A stretch of 64,000 bases of DNA from Takifugu bimaculatus (taxonomy: Eukaryota > Chordata > Actinopteri > Tetraodontiformes > Tetraodontidae), in the NCBI GenBank assembly GCA_004026145.2, contig SWLE01000324.1:32501-96500 (forward strand). Direction: 5' to 3'. Made by a program: the position numbers and the translations under genes. How positions within the stretch are numbered: the first letter of the stretch is position 1; each line of letters begins with the position of its first letter. The notes beneath the pieces were generated by a model that saw nothing but the letters and a program-made list of their open reading frames with translations, ran no database searches and had not been told where the DNA came from. Below, in pieces: positions 1 through 12,339 of the stretch.

Positions 1-209
1 ATCATTAATATGGGCAGGAGGGTTAGGACGCAATACGTTAGCCAACGGAAGCTCCACTCTCCCAACTAAATGCTGGTTCACCTGTCTTTGTATTGATCCA
101 GGAACCATAAGGAGATCATTGGATAAAGACCAATGAGAATTCAGGAAAGGAAGGTCAATGAATAACATTTGTCTCATTCTTGATTAACTGATTATAGTTA
201 TTACACATA

Positions 210-1757
210 AGTGATTCAATTTTTCAATTCAATTCAATCTTAATTTATATGGCACTTTTCATACACTGGGTAGCACAAAGTGCCTCACAAAGGATAAAAA
301 CAACAAAGAGAAACAAGAGAATCAAGAAAAAGAACACACAGACAGATACACACACACACACATGCATACACAAAATCAAACACACACACAAACAAGCTGA
401 GACATGGCTGGGCACCGAGACCTGAGGCGAAGGAGACGCCACCTTTGGAGGCCCACCAGGCCGAGGGAGGTCACGGTCCGTGACCACAGGTGGTACCGCC
501 ACAAAGACCACCCTGACCCGGACAGACCGGAGGCTCCACACCAAAGCACAGAGCCCCCTAACCACCCAGGCCAGAGCTGTCCACGGGACAGCACCCCCAG
601 CGGTAGACCGGAAACATCTCCCAGCCTGGCAGGCCCGCATGAGGAAACCCCATGAGGAAACACTGGAGCTAAAAACTGAAGGACTGAAACAGTAAATGGG
701 ATAAAAGGTGTAAAAGCTAAAAACTGAGAATAAGAACTGAGGGAGTAAAACAGTAAAAGTATCAAGTCAAAGAAGGATAAGACATAAAAAAGCATGAGAA
801 CATAAAAGAAATTAAAAATAATCAGAAAATCAATTAAAGGCCTGATTAAAAAGGTGTGTCTTGAGCCTCTTTTTAAAAATCTCAACAGCCTCTGCGGCCC
901 TGAGGTTCTCCGGCAGGCTGTTCCACAGTCGGGGACCGGAATAACTGAAGGCCGCTTCCCCGTGCGTTTTAGAGCTTACATGTGGGATGGTTAAAAGGCC
1001 GGTGCCGGAGGACCTCAGAGTCCGCGAGGGTTGATAGAGTAAAAGCAGGTCAGATAAATAAGTCGGGCCAAGACAATTAAGACATTTAAAAACGAATAAA
1101 AGAACCTTCAAATCGATCCTGAAACGCACGGGTAGCCAATGCAGCGATTCTAAAACCGGTGTGATGTGCTCCCGCCCTCTGGTCCTCGTCAGCACTCGTG
1201 CAGCTGAGTTTTGTAATAATTGTAGGTTAGAGATGCTCTTTTTGGGAAGACCAGAGAGCAGGGCATTACAATAATCTAGACGACAAGAGATAAAAGCGTG
1301 CATCAGCACCTCCGTGCTGGCCTGAGAGAAACGGGCGGACTCTGGCTATATTCTTCAGGTGGTAAAACCCCACCTTTGTTATGTTTTGGATGTGTGGGAT
1401 AAAACTAAGCTCAGAGTCAAAGATCACACCCAGATTTCTTACACATTGTGATGGTTTAAAATCCTTTAATTTTGGTACAAGTTTCTCTCTCTGAACTTCA
1501 GGACCAATGACTAAGACCTCTGTTTTGTCCTGGCTGAGCTGTAGGAAGTTTTCTGCCATCCATGACTGGATATCTAGAATACAGTTAAAAAGGGCATCAA
1601 CTGGCCCTGTGTCACCAGGAGCCACGGCGATGTACAGCTGCGTATCGTCAGCATAGCTGTGGAAGCTGATGCCGTGGCTCCTGATGACGTCCCCAAGAGG
1701 AAGCATGTAAAGATTAAAAAGGGTTGGACCTAAGATTGACCCTTGGGGAACGACCAC
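210..1757 (-). mobile_element. L2/CR1-like LINE, truncated 3' part with RT fragment (copy A)
   Basis: The minus strand encodes the C-terminal half of a non-LTR reverse transcriptase: PQGSILGP, the catalytic SYADDTQLY, then KTEVLVIGP and the C-terminal stretch with WNSLPENLR. The frame breaks near 1,320. The paralogous copy at 28,668-29,597 is open throughout, so the break arose after, or on one side of, the duplication. The low-coordinate end (about 210-830) is the untranslated 3' tail containing a (CA)n tract and the A/T-rich CAATTCAATC-type terminus common in fish LINEs. No endonuclease is present in this fragment, so it is 5'-truncated. Clade assignment (L2, CR1 or Rex1) is not resolved by eye. 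Confidence 0.8.
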
Positions 1758-1921
1758 AACCTCTTATCTTTAGTATTGCTGCGCCAACTGGTGGTCTTTT
1801 GGGTTGAGGATAACGGTGATCTATATGTACCTATAGCGTCATTGGCCTCCACTCCAGCCACTCCTGGTAGTTCCTCAAAAACAGAGTTTCTAGTGGATGC
1901 ACAATCTGTGGAAGCCAACAT

Positions 1922-2497
1922 TGTGATGGGTGCAGTTAGGACCCAAATGCAGCACTCTGGAAAGCTGGACCATAGTAATGACTTTTATTAACACACGGGC
2001 AAACAGGAACTCAGGCAGACAAGGAAACACAGGAAATAGTCCGTTCTTCAGGCTCTGGGCCCGCACAAAGTCTATGGGTTGCAGGCTCGGGGAGTGGGAC
2101 GAGCAGCAGCAAAGTCGGGGCCGGGCGGAGAAGTCTAAACCAGGTGAACCGACAGGAACCCGAGACGCTGAGGCAGAAGTCGTAGTCAGGGGCAGAAAGC
2201 ATGTAGGTTGTCCGGGGAACAGGCAAGGCAGGCAAAACGAAGACAGGCAGGGTCGGTAACGGGTAATCTGGCAGGGAAACAACACTGGAAAGTCTTGCAT
2301 GAAAGCAGAAGAACAATCTGGCACTGAGTGAGTGTGAGGCTGGAGAATATATACACTGGTAGGTGAGCTGATTGATGAGTGAGGGCAGGTGTGTGATCAG
2401 TGACTGAGAGCAGGTGTGGTGATCAGAGGGTGTGGTGTGAGCAGGGCAGTGGAAAAGTACTGGGACAGGAGGGAACTGGGGAAAAGGGGCTGTGACA
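1922..2497 (-). mobile_element. Solo LTR (576 bp) with 5-bp target duplication
   Basis: The segment starts TGTGATGGGTG and ends GGCTGTGACA, so on the minus strand it begins TGTCACAG and ends CATCACA, the TG...CA termini of an LTR. It is flanked by AACAT at 1,917-1,921 and 2,498-2,502. The minus strand shows a TATA-like GTATATATTC near 2,350 and TTAATAAAAG near 1,985, consistent with U3 promoter and poly(A) signal. Copy B has the uninterrupted site with a single AACAT (29,769-29,773), so this is an insertion after the duplication, reduced to a solo LTR by recombination. No internal region or gag/pol is present. The family is not identified. Confidence 0.9.
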
Positions 2498-3316
2498 AAC
2501 ATAGAAACTTCTGAAGAGCCAAAGTTCCTGCAACAAAAATATAGTCCCCAATTAGGTTGTTTTGTTATCACACGACCCCGTCCCCATTATCTTAAGAGAA
2601 TATAAAAGAATGAGTGGAGACAGAAGAGAGAATAAGACGTTTTTGGCGCGTGTCGCTCTTGATTTTGTGTTTGTTTTTGCAGTAAACTTAAAGGAGGCCT
2701 TTTCACTTTATGTTTGATTAAATTTAAGCTGATATTCCATTCAGACATCTTAAAGTTTACAGTATTCATGGGAGTTTTATTTGGTCATTTTGCTTCTTTT
2801 TATTTCCTATTTCCCACATTTATTCATAGTTTTTATTAGATTGCAATAAATCCTATAACATTGAACAGACTGACTAAAGTCAAATGACCTGCGGTTCCCA
2901 CCGATAGCCGTCATTCTGATGGGTTTTTGCTGGCTGCAGCTGAAATATTCCAATGCTCCATGTCACAGAGACAGTAAATACTAAACCCTAAAGATTCTGA
3001 AGGCATGATGTAAAATAGTAACGTATAATACAGACATTTGAAGAGACAATTAAGAGAATGTTTTCATGCTTCTAAGAGTGGCCGAGGAGCCATTTAGAAC
3101 TTTATAAAGAAGCATTGTGTGATACCAGGAACTAACTTAACTTCAAGGCGAAGCTGCTTCTGCTTTGTCGACCATCGACTGATCTCCTGAAAGTCCACCA
3201 GCGCTTTTTAAAAACTGAATTTTTCATCTATGGAGGGAGTAGACGGCAGATGTTTCCACAGATGCTCTTCACCAGTGGTCAGTGAGTGATGCAGCAGATG
3301 AGCGGGAGTTGACTGG

Positions 3317-6178
3317 CTACCACCAGCTACTGTACTGTCTCAGTGTCTCCAGCCCATAGTGTGGATTCTCTACGAGATCAGACAGCACAGCTTCACTCCT
3401 GAATCCTGCAGCTGGTTCTGACTCAGGTCCAGTTCTCTGAGATGGGAGGGATTGGACCTCAGCGCCGAGGCCAGAGAGCCACAGCTGATCTCTGATAAAC
3501 TGCAGCATTCTAATCTGAAAAATGCAGGATGAGGTTATACGGTGCAGGTCTGCATGTTATCTGCGTCAGTACTAAACCTACGTTAGTTCTTAGTTGGGTC
3601 AGACCTGAATTCACGATATTCCAAGGAATTTTTTTAATGTGGTGCATCACAGCAGTGTTGAGAACAGCCTCACTTCACCATCTTAGCAGCTGGTATATAG
3701 GTAGAAAAATGAAGATTGACCTGAGCCTCTCCAGTTTACAGTTTGGACTCTCCAGTCCAGAACAGAGCCGCTTCACTCCTGAATCCTGCAACGGGTTGGA
3801 GCTCAGGTCCAGAACCCTCAGATGGGAGAGGTTGGACTTCAGAGCTGAGGCCATAGAATCACAGCAGGTCTCTGATAAACTGCAGCTCCTTAGACTAAAA
3901 TAACAATTATTTTGAGAGAAGACAAATAAAAATCAACACCAGAGCAAAACACAGCTTACAAGCAACAAACCTCTGGTCCTGCACCGGCTTATCTGCCGTA
4001 TGTTCCTATTTTGGGTTCTTTCAGGGCGGTTGGACAAGATCTACAGCGTATGTAAAGTGTGTGTAGGTCAAAATACCTTCCAAGTTTGTGAGACCACATT
4101 TCTCAATAGCACTCAACTCTTGTCAGGAGTTGGGACAAAGCGACCCACTCCTGATAGCTTGTGGGCGATGCTGCAGCGACCCTGCAATCCCTACACTCTC
4201 TGGTGAAACCAAATCAAAGGTTTTAGACACTGCTGGATGCTGGAAGGGTGGCTATAGTCTGGACGCATCGTTCCCCTGACTGCACATTTCTCCAACAATG
4301 ATTGGCAGCTGCTGTCACTTGTTCTCCAGATGAGAGAAGGAAAGAGAGCCCCCCCACAGTGTGTTTGATTGCCCCACTGCAAGCTCAGTGCTGCCAGAAA
4401 ACATTGCAGGAGCATCAATTCCCCTCAGGGCATCAACAAGGACCTCAGGAAAAGGTGCAGCTGCCACCTACTAGAGACAAGCACACTGAGCTGAGATTCA
4501 AAGCCCTCTCCTCCCAAGAGAAGAGCTTGTTTGTTGGAGGCTCTTCTGGGCGATACCGGATGCCACAGCTTCAGCTCAGCCCATCTCTGGAGCTGAGGTG
4601 GAGCTTAGCAAGTTTCATGGTTCTAAACCACTTCCTCTTGCTGAGGACCTTCTCAGCTGGTGGTTTCTGCTCCACCTTCCAAGTTGAGCAGGTGATACTT
4701 CTGCATTCCTGCCACCAGTGTCTCTGCAGAAAGAGTCTTCTCGACTGTTTTATATTAGATTGTAGAAAATTAGGATTTTTGGTTGATGTCTTAGATGTTG
4801 TTGACTAAGAGCAGGTTTTTCTTTAATAACAGAGAGATTCGATGAGAAGAGCAAATGTATTATTTCATGAGCTACTTCCACTACTATTATATACACATAC
4901 TTCCATATTGTCTTAGATTGCAAGCTGCATTTATTGCATCGTTCATAGAAAGTCATATTTGTGAGGAGAAAAACTCCAATAAGGTCATTTTCTTTAATGA
5001 CCATTACAACAGAAGGAGGCGATGAACAAACAGATTTATCTAAAAATGTGTGAAAACTTATGGATGGAAACCTTTTTAAAATGGTTGCATTGTGTAGAAT
5101 CGGTGGAGAATCAACTTGTTGACTTCTGATTTGGACTCCAATGGAAGTGAGGTGCAACAATTGTGGATGCTGAAAGCTTCAGATCTTCATGAAGGTTTCT
5201 GTGGTTGGACTGACCTGCTGCCCCTTTAAGAGGGAGGCAGGTTTGGGCTTCTGGCTGGAATGAAGCCACCTAAGATGAGAATGACTGCAGGCTTTCGCTA
5301 CCAAGGTTTAACAGGGCGCTCACTCCACACTTGGGCTTTTCTCTTTTTTGGGATGGCTTTTCTCAGGAGAGAAGGGGTATGGCACACTGCAGCAGCTTTC
5401 TTTTTGGGTTTGCTAGTTTTCCTTCTGATCTTTAAAAGACAGGAAGAACCATTTTTGATTGGTCTGAATGTTTGGGTGGTTTTGTGGCCAGCCTAAAATA
5501 AAACAAGACAAATCTACAACTGATACTTCCTTTCTAGTCATTGATGACCATCCTCACATGGGGCAGATTTCCACAACCAATTTAATACTGCAAATCTGTC
5601 CTGTGTGGTCTTTTTTCTGAGAACTGTAACACTACGTTTATAACAAAGATCAAACATGGAAACATTTATTGTCTAACTAGTTACACCTGGGAAAGTACTG
5701 GATCATCTCTGACTGACCTGAGAGTCTCCAGCTCACAGAGAGGATCCTGGAGAAAACCACAGAGCAGCTTCACTCCTAGATCCTTCAGCTGGTTCTGACT
5801 CAGCTCCAGAACCCTCAGATGGGAGGGATTGGACCTCAGCGCCGAGGCCAGAGAGCCACAGCTGATCTCTGATAAACTGCAGCACCACAGCCTGGAAAAG
5901 GAATAAATGGGGCAAATAAAAACACATTTCTAAATCTGAAAAAGAAGAGAAAAGCAGAAAATGTAAAGAAATTTAGAAAAGACCAACAGAGGCCTCCTGA
6001 CCTGAGCGTCTCCAGTCTGCAGTTTGGATGCATCATTGCAGAAGACAGTAACTTTACGTCAGCATCTGTCAGGCTTTGGTTCCTGCTTAAGCTCAGCTCC
6101 CGTAGATGAGAAGGGTTTGACGTCATTGCTGAGGTCACAACTTCACAATGACTCGTTGAAAGAAAACTATCATACAGT
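3317..6178 (-). other. LRR exon series of NLR copy A (4 exons)
   Basis: Four exons on the minus strand, at 6,002-6,178 (177 bp), 5,718-5,891 (174), 3,721-3,894 (174) and 3,317-3,514. Each carries one ribonuclease-inhibitor-type repeat with the pattern C.LSE.SC.SLASAL..NPSHLRELDLS.N.L.DSGVKLL. Acceptors are T-rich ...CAG and donors are CTCAG|GT. The 3,721 exon is followed by a ~200-bp intron segment that is duplicated together with its exon in copy B. The terminal exon is frameshifted by an extra dinucleotide near 3,387. Confidence 0.8.
4300..4830 (+). mobile_element. hAT-like transposase remnant in NLR intron (copy A)
   Basis: On the plus strand one frame near 4,710-4,760 reads PATSVSAERVFSTV, which matches the conserved C-terminal dimerisation segment of hAT transposases (consensus P.SS..AER.FS). 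Upstream, RFKAL resembles the DPRFK block of ZBED/hAT proteins. The frame is broken by stops and only a C-terminal fragment is present. The same remnant sits in the same intron of copies B and C. Surrounding sequence at 3,900-5,650 is otherwise non-coding intron. Confidence 0.5.
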
Positions 6179-7105
6179 CTGTTGTGTATGAAACAAAAAT
6201 AGTGAGTCAAACTTTGGGATTTCTAATCAACTTATCTGAGAATCTACCTCAACACAAATGTAGCTCATTTCCTGGAAAAGCTAAATTCAACACCGTAGAG
6301 CAACAGTTTGAACGACCATCAGATCTGAAATGCAACTGAATTATTCTCAACATTTGTCTTATTTTAGAACAGCTCATAATCACTCAATATTTAAAATGAT
6401 TATAGCAAATGGTTTAAAGAAACGTGCATCTTTTTATCTGTCTATCGGCTCTTTGGATATTTTGCATTTCATCCAATTTGTACGATGGTGCGTCAAGTCT
6501 TAATTCAGCGATCCGATCGATGACATCAGAGTCTCTGGTTGCATCGATTGCCCTCAGCTTCTGTTATATCTGCCTGTTTCCCTTCAAATCATTTTCACTG
6601 CACCTTTTGTTGCTAGTGATGAAGTTGCCACCTAACGGGTGTGGAAAGGCTCAAACAACTTTGTGGGTCACATAAAGGCTCCAAACGGAACCGCCACAAA
6701 GACCTAAAACACCCATTTAAACCAACGAGGCCGGCTGTTTTTACGTTGAACAAATGAAGCAAAATAGTCACGTGTCATTAGTTAAAATGTGTTTTTCTGT
6801 CGTTTGAATACGATTTATACAAACAAACAAAAGTTATTTAATGACATGACAGTCATTTCATGATAGTCAGTTAACTTGTGGCTCCTATTATTCCTGCCTT
6901 ATGTTGGTTTGTCTGGATTGACCTTTGAACTTATATCCAGCCAGTGTTGAACATTTCTGGATGAATTGTTGTTGTTTTTAATTTATGGACGCTGCAATGG
7001 AAATAAAGAATTGAAGGAATGACCACTGGAGGGGGTATTGCTACCTGACATGATCCACTCGCTTGATTTAAACGCCGATGTCCGGCCCCAGAAATCTTTA
7101 CTTAC

Positions 7106-8877
7106 TTGACCTTCCTGCAGTTCCTCACAGCTGGAATCAGGCGACGTCGTCCCTCCTCTGAGGTTTTGTACTGCTGCAGGTTCAGCTCATCCAGAACCTC
7201 CTCTGACATCTGCAGCAGGTAGGCCAGAGCTGAACAGTGGATCTCTGACAGTTCCCTCCATGATATCTCCCCTGACTTCAGGAACTCTTGGATCTCCTGA
7301 TGGACTGACTGATCCTTCATCTCCATCAGACAGTGGAAGATGTTGATGCTTCTGTCTGGGGAGATTCCATCACTGTTCACCTCCTTCAGGTTGTTGAGGA
7401 CCTTCTGGATGGTTTCTGGGTGGCTGTTCCTCTGATCCAACAGTCCACCCAAGATCTTCTGATTGGACTCCAGAGAGAGACCATGAAGGAAGCGAACAAA
7501 CAAGTCCAGGTGGCCATTTTCACTTTTGAGAGATTTCATTAGTGCTCTCCTGAGGAAGTCATCAAGAGATGTGGCTGGATTGTTTTTTGCAAACATCAAT
7601 GTAAACCTGGAAAAGGGGTTTGGTTTGGAATATTTTAGGAACTGATTTATAACCGCTGTGTCTTTCCTGGTGTAACGGTGGAACATGTAGACGGCAGCCA
7701 GAAACTCCTGAATGCTCAGATGAACAAAGCAGTAGACTGATTTCTGGGAGATCACACTCTCTCTCTTGAAGATCTCTGTACAAACTCCTGAGTACACCGA
7801 CACCTCGGAGACGTCCAGTCCACATCGCTCCAGGTCTTCTGAGTAGAACATGATGTTTCCTTTCTCCAGATGTTCAAACGCGAGCCGACCCAACTTCAGA
7901 AGGAGTTCTTTATCAGCCTCAGTCAGTTCCTCTGGTCTCTGCTTTCCTCCATACGTCTGCTTCTTCCTCTTTATCTGAACCCTCAGGAAGTGTGAGTAGA
8001 GGTCAGTCAGGGTTTGGGGCAGCTCTCCTCTCTGGTCTCTGGTCATCATGTCCTCCAGAACTAAAGCAGTGATCCAGCAGAAAACTGGGATCAGACACAC
8101 AGATCTTCATCACTGAACCTCCTCCTGAAGTACTCCTCCTTCTGGGAGTCAGTGAAGCCTCGTACTTCTGTGATCCTGTCAACACACGAGGGAGGAATCT
8201 GATGGGCTGCTGCAGGTCTGGAGGTGATCCAGATGAGAGCTGAGGGAAGCAGGTTCCCCTGGATGAGGTTCACCAGGAGCACGTCAACGGACGATACTTG
8301 TGTGACATCAGAGATGACCTGATGCTTGTTGAAATCCAGTGAAAATCTGCTTTCATCCAGGCCATCAAAGATGAACAGAAGTTTCCAGACAGATCTTCTG
8401 CTCTGATCTTCTGTAATGTTGGATGGAAAACATGAAGCAGTGAGAGAAGACTGTGCTGCTCATCTCTGATCAAGTTCAGCTCCCTCCATGAGAGCGGAAG
8501 CACCAGGCTGATGTCTTGGTTCTCCAAACCTTCTGCCCAGTCCAGACTGAACTTCTGCACTGAGAAGGTTTTTCCAACGCCGGCGACACCGTTGGTCAGA
8601 ACCACTCTGATGTGTCTCTGTTGCTCAGATAAGACTTTGAAGATGTCCTGGCACTTGATTGGAGTGTCCTGGATGTTCTTCTGGGAGGTTCTCTCAAGCT
8701 GTCTCACCTCATGTTGTGTGTCCACCTCCTCACTTTGTCCCTCAGTGATGTAGAGCTCAGTGTAGATCTTGTTCAGCAGGGTTCCACTTCCTGCTTCATG
8801 AGTTCCTTCAGTCACATGTTCACATCTTCTCTTCAGACTCATCTTATGACCTTCTATCACCTCCTGCAGATCACTTT
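7106..8877 (-). pseudogene. FISNA-NACHT exon of NLR copy A, frame broken twice
   Basis: The exon begins at an acceptor RC of ...TTATGTTCAG and ends at a GTAAGT donor. It encodes the FISNA block (LLNKIYTELYITEG), the NACHT Walker A GVAGVGKT, and further on NLLPSALIWITSRP and the winged-helix/NOD-associated part (LPQTLTDLYSHFL, FVHLSIQEFLAAVYMF). Compared with copy B there is a 4-bp deletion near 8,391, just before the Walker B segment, and a 49-bp deletion near 8,098. The three pieces lie in three different frames, so the Walker B motif is lost from the open frame. This is either a pseudogene or assembly error in a repetitive locus. Confidence 0.85.
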
Positions 8878-8977
8878 CTGAACATAAGTAAACCAATGAT
8901 TTCCATCTATAATAAATCATTAACACAACTACAAATTCATGACATCACAAATTAAATCTCATATTGAACAGTTTTAC

Positions 8978-9461
8978 TTTGTTTGGGCTTCATTTCAGCA
9001 TCTCCAGATCTGCTTCCAGATTGTGAACAAGAGGACTCTCCTGGTGGAGCTGACTGGTCCCAGTTTGATAGGATGTGCTCCCCCCTCTCACTATGAAACA
9101 CATCTCTATTAGTCCTTTGATTTATAGGATGAAAGAACCTGATCAAGACTCAATATTGTTCCAGCATTTATGTCTGAATTCATCTTTCAGTTTAAACCTG
9201 ATTCTTGTTTCTAATCAACAATATTCAAATTAAGTCTGTAACTATATGACTGTCTGAGGTTTAAGTGTTAAACATCTCCAATAATAAACTCACAACCTGC
9301 TGCTGTTAATGTGACTAACAGCTGCCACACAAACACATCATCACGCTTTAGTTTTCTTACATTTTCTCTGAACTTCTGAAGTTTATTATTTCATCTTTGG
9401 ACCGGTCACTCTTCAGGGACACACAGCTGGGCACTGTGGACTCTGCTCTGTCCTCGTCCAT
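8978..9461 (-). other. N-terminal exons of NLR copy A
   Basis: Two short coding exons precede the NACHT exon. Exon 9,361-9,461 starts at an ATG just after a TTTCCTCAG acceptor and encodes MDEDRAESTVPSCVSLKSD.., the SLKSD pattern typical of fish NLRC3-like N-termini; its donor is GTAAGA. Exon 8,978-9,090 (113 bp) follows a TTTCATAG acceptor, encodes a Ser-rich segment, and ends at GTAAAA. The acceptor just before the ATG implies an upstream non-coding exon that I could not place. Confidence 0.7.
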
Positions 9462-9930
9462 CCTGAGGAAACATCAGAAATAGTGATGAGACTGTGATGA
9501 AGGTAAATAATCTGTAGAGGTTGTAGTTCAATAATCCCAATTCACTGCATTTTTATCAAACAGGAACATTTCTAATCCATTCTGAATAACAACTGAATCA
9601 ATAAATCAGTGATGTCTCTGTATAATTTTCATGTTTTCAGAGTTTAAGCTGCTTTTTTTAACTGTTCCCTGCAGTGAGAAAAGAACTGGCACCTTTTCCA
9701 GCCCCTCATCCTGCAGCACTGAATGTGCTCTAAAGTTCTTTCCAGAGCAAACGTCTCTGCACTTGCAGCAACATGTTGTAGTCATGGATCCGTGAGGAGA
9801 ACCGGATACAGGAAACGCCCCCACTTTGATCCCAAAACCCAACTGGTGGCCAACGGTGGCACCGGCAACGACGGGGATGCTGGTCCATCGGGCCGACAAC
9901 ACTGGTTTTCCACAGGCCAACATGGTGAAA

Positions 9931-12180
9931 GGACTGTCTTCAGCTCAGCCACTAAATTATCTGGTGCTACATAAACATGCTAGTCAGGACTTTTTAACTT
10001 CCCTCATTTGTTCCCCTCTTCAATTATTTCTATGATCCAAGTCCTCAAAGATCACTGCTCTATTTAAAATAGATGAAAGAAATGACACCCACTCCTGCAT
10101 TTCTTTCACAGTGGTTCCACAACATAGAACAATAAACCACTGTGAGAAAACGTGCAACATGAACCCAAAATCCTGTTGGTGTCCTGTGATCCTGTGTGGA
10201 TTTATTTAATTATTTTTAAAGTTTATTGTCTTAAATAATACCAAAATATCCAGCTGTAACCTGGACTGTTGAACAACTCTAATAACTTCATGAGCTTTTC
10301 ACCTGTCACAAAAATGTCGCTCTTCCTGCTTCGTCTGAAGAGAATAGTTTCACTTTTAAAACCTAATCACAGCTTTATGGCGTATATATTACTACCATTA
10401 AAGCATTCTGGGAGGGTTTAAAGTTCTTTTAGAATCAGTAGCAAAGAGCAGAAAAATAAACTAAACTTCACTTAGAAAGACTATTCAACTATAACTAAAG
10501 CCAGACTATAAGAATATTAAATAAGACCTATTCATTTATAATGTATAATGATGTTTTGTGCTAAAACTAAATATGAAGTCTCGTTGAATCAAATCTTGAT
10601 TTTATCTCCAAACACAACTGTCAATTCTTTTCAATAATGCTCTTCGTTTCCACTCACCTTGTCGGTCTTCAGTCTTCCTGCTTAGTCTGAAAGGAATACT
10701 TTGAAAAACTGGTTTGTTGGGTTCCCAGTTTCTGGGAACGTTGTTGCTGGTGTCTACCTGCAGGGGGCGTGGAGGAGCCGCTCATCAGCCACAGTGGCCC
10801 CGCAGACACACGCACCTGCGGTCTCTCTTCAATCTCCCGTTAGATTTAAGGACAGAACTCCCGTCTGCCAGCGGCGGAGGGTTTTCGTCCTCATCGCCAA
10901 ACCCTGACTTCTGTGGCTTGACTATTTTTGAGAGTTTTCCTCGCGGACTTGTTTTGGACTCTCTCGAGGTCTCTCCGCCTCTCTGTGAACGCGGACCGAA
11001 CTGTTCTTGTTCACTTTAAAATAAAGACGCTTTTCGGACACCATTCTCCACCATTATTCAACCTGGTTAAATAAATAAGATTTATGATGCTTGACAGATT
11101 TGAAAGACTTGTAAAAGCAGCATATTTCTGCAGCCCTGGAGTCCAGGAGGAGCAGCAGAGGTCAGAATGTGTCGGAGCGCGTTTAACTATTGTCTGCAGT
11201 TCCACGCGTGTCCACCGGGTGGCGGTAAAGCATCACATGATATTTCTCCTTTTTGGAACTTCAGCTGCGTTGAGCTTTAAATCTTCACCTGTCGCTCCCT
11301 TTAAGCTCTAAACTTTGCGGTTCTGTGTGTAGTTTGTTGGTTTAAATATTTTTGATGAATTCTGATGAAAATGACTGAAACTGTCAATGACCAATAGAAA
11401 GTTCGTCCATTGTTCTACTGCGTCACACATTTTCATTATTTGTCATTTTTGGGTCTAAACTGGGCCAGTTCTGTGAGCTGTTTTGCTTTTTCTGTGCACC
11501 AGATGTTCCAGGCAGGTTCCATCATCGGACACAGACGGAGACAGGTCACGTGACAACAGTCAGCCTTTAGTTCTTTATTACAGGAGGATCTGGTTTATAT
11601 ACAGACACGTATCTGCAAAATACTAAAAAGTCTATGAACCCAAAGTACTAAAAAGTCTACGTCCACGCACACGCGTGTATTAAGTGTTTATACCCACGTG
11701 TGCGCGTACGTGCACACTGTATATTCATCTTATCACTCCCGTCAGAGAAGCACGGACCACAGTTCTTTTGACACAGATGATTTATTGGCACGACATCGCC
11801 GTAAACGCCATCACCACCGTCGAACTGTTTAGCACAACACACAATTAAACAGGTTTCACATATACAACACGTACAGACGCAACATAAGAAAAACAGATTA
11901 CCTCGCTGGCTGCACCCCTGAGGGAATGAGTCCACCATGAGCAAAGAAAAACGTCTTAAAAAGAATGTCTTCTGCAACTTCCTCTTCTTGCAGTATTACC
12001 TCAAATAAAAGTTCGTGGAGTGGAGTACCACATTAAAGGTCCGTCACTAAACAAAGAACAGAAACCACTTCCGCCTGTATGATGTGTAAAATAAAGGAAT
12101 TAAATATTCATAAAAATAAACAATGTTAAATAAAATATTCTACAGACATAAAATGACAACATAAATTATATTTATGGCAG
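9931..12180. other. Intergenic stretch without a recognised gene
   Basis: No convincing coding region. It holds a perfect 8-bp inverted repeat with a 3-bp loop (GTTCCCAG/CTGGGAAC) near 10,718-10,738, an AATAAAG followed by A/T-rich sequence near 11,020, and at 11,545-11,620 a minus-strand TATA-like GTATATAAAC closely followed by AATAAAG that could be an LTR fragment. Short open frames here show no domain. Confidence 0.5.
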
Positions 12181-12310
12181 TTAAACTAATATTCCATCTG
12201 TCTATCCCCAACTGAATTAACTCCACACCTATCTCATCAGATTATTTGTAACAGAATAAGCAGATAACGTAGCATTTCCCTGTTCATATCTGCTACTTGC
12301 AATTTAGAAT
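12181..12310. repeat. Dispersed ~125-bp direct repeat, copy 1
   Basis: The segment beginning with CTAATATTCCATCTGTCTAT and ending with CTACTTGCAATTTAGAA recurs at 13,357-13,483 almost unchanged, and its last ~60 bp recur at 21,285-21,345. Copies 1 and 2 bracket the 5S rRNA gene. Nature unknown; it may be part of a 5S-linked repeat unit or a SINE. Confidence 0.7.
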
Positions 12311-12339
12311 TTGTCAATAAAACTATGCTATGACACAAA

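Larger units (their letters stand above)
3317..9461 (-). pseudogene. NLRC3-like gene, copy A (FISNA-NACHT-LRR), broken
   Basis: A leftward multi-exon NOD-like receptor of the expanded fish NLRC3-like group, which acts as a cytosolic innate immune sensor or regulator. Exons in transcription order: 9,461-9,361 (start, MDEDRAEST...), 9,090-8,978, 8,877-7,106 (FISNA and NACHT), and LRR exons 6,178-6,002, 5,891-5,718, 3,894-3,721 and 3,514-3,317. GT/AG boundaries are visible at each. The NACHT exon has a 4-bp and a 49-bp deletion relative to copy B, and the last LRR exon has a 2-bp insertion giving a stop at 3,370-3,372. It therefore cannot encode a full receptor as read. No B30.2 domain is seen downstream. 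Confidence 0.8.
1..9930. repeat. Segmental duplication, copy A
   Basis: From its first base this block is nearly identical to 27,896-38,752 (copy B), and its NLR part also matches 56,440-64,000 (copy C). A and B share the LINE end, the NLR gene, the hAT remnant in its intron and 5' flanking sequence up to a divergence point near 9,930/38,750. A differs by a solo LTR at 1,922, by having fewer LRR exons, and by two deletions in the NACHT exon. The left edge lies outside the window. Tandem expansion of NLR units is the simplest explanation. Confidence 0.9.

Noticed and set aside
3529..3903. Plus-strand open frame, repeated at 30,793, 31,879 and 57,917
   Set aside because: It is the antisense of an LRR exon and its duplicated intron; splice sites and the LRR pattern are on the minus strand.
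6424..6675. Hydrophobic plus-strand open frame repeated in all three NLR copies
   Set aside because: It lies in the NLR intron and is preserved only because the whole block was recently duplicated; no domain or start context.
11545..12000. Candidate minus-strand LTR with TATA and AATAAA
   Set aside because: No matching second LTR, no TG...CA boundaries and no target duplication could be found; left as intergenic.
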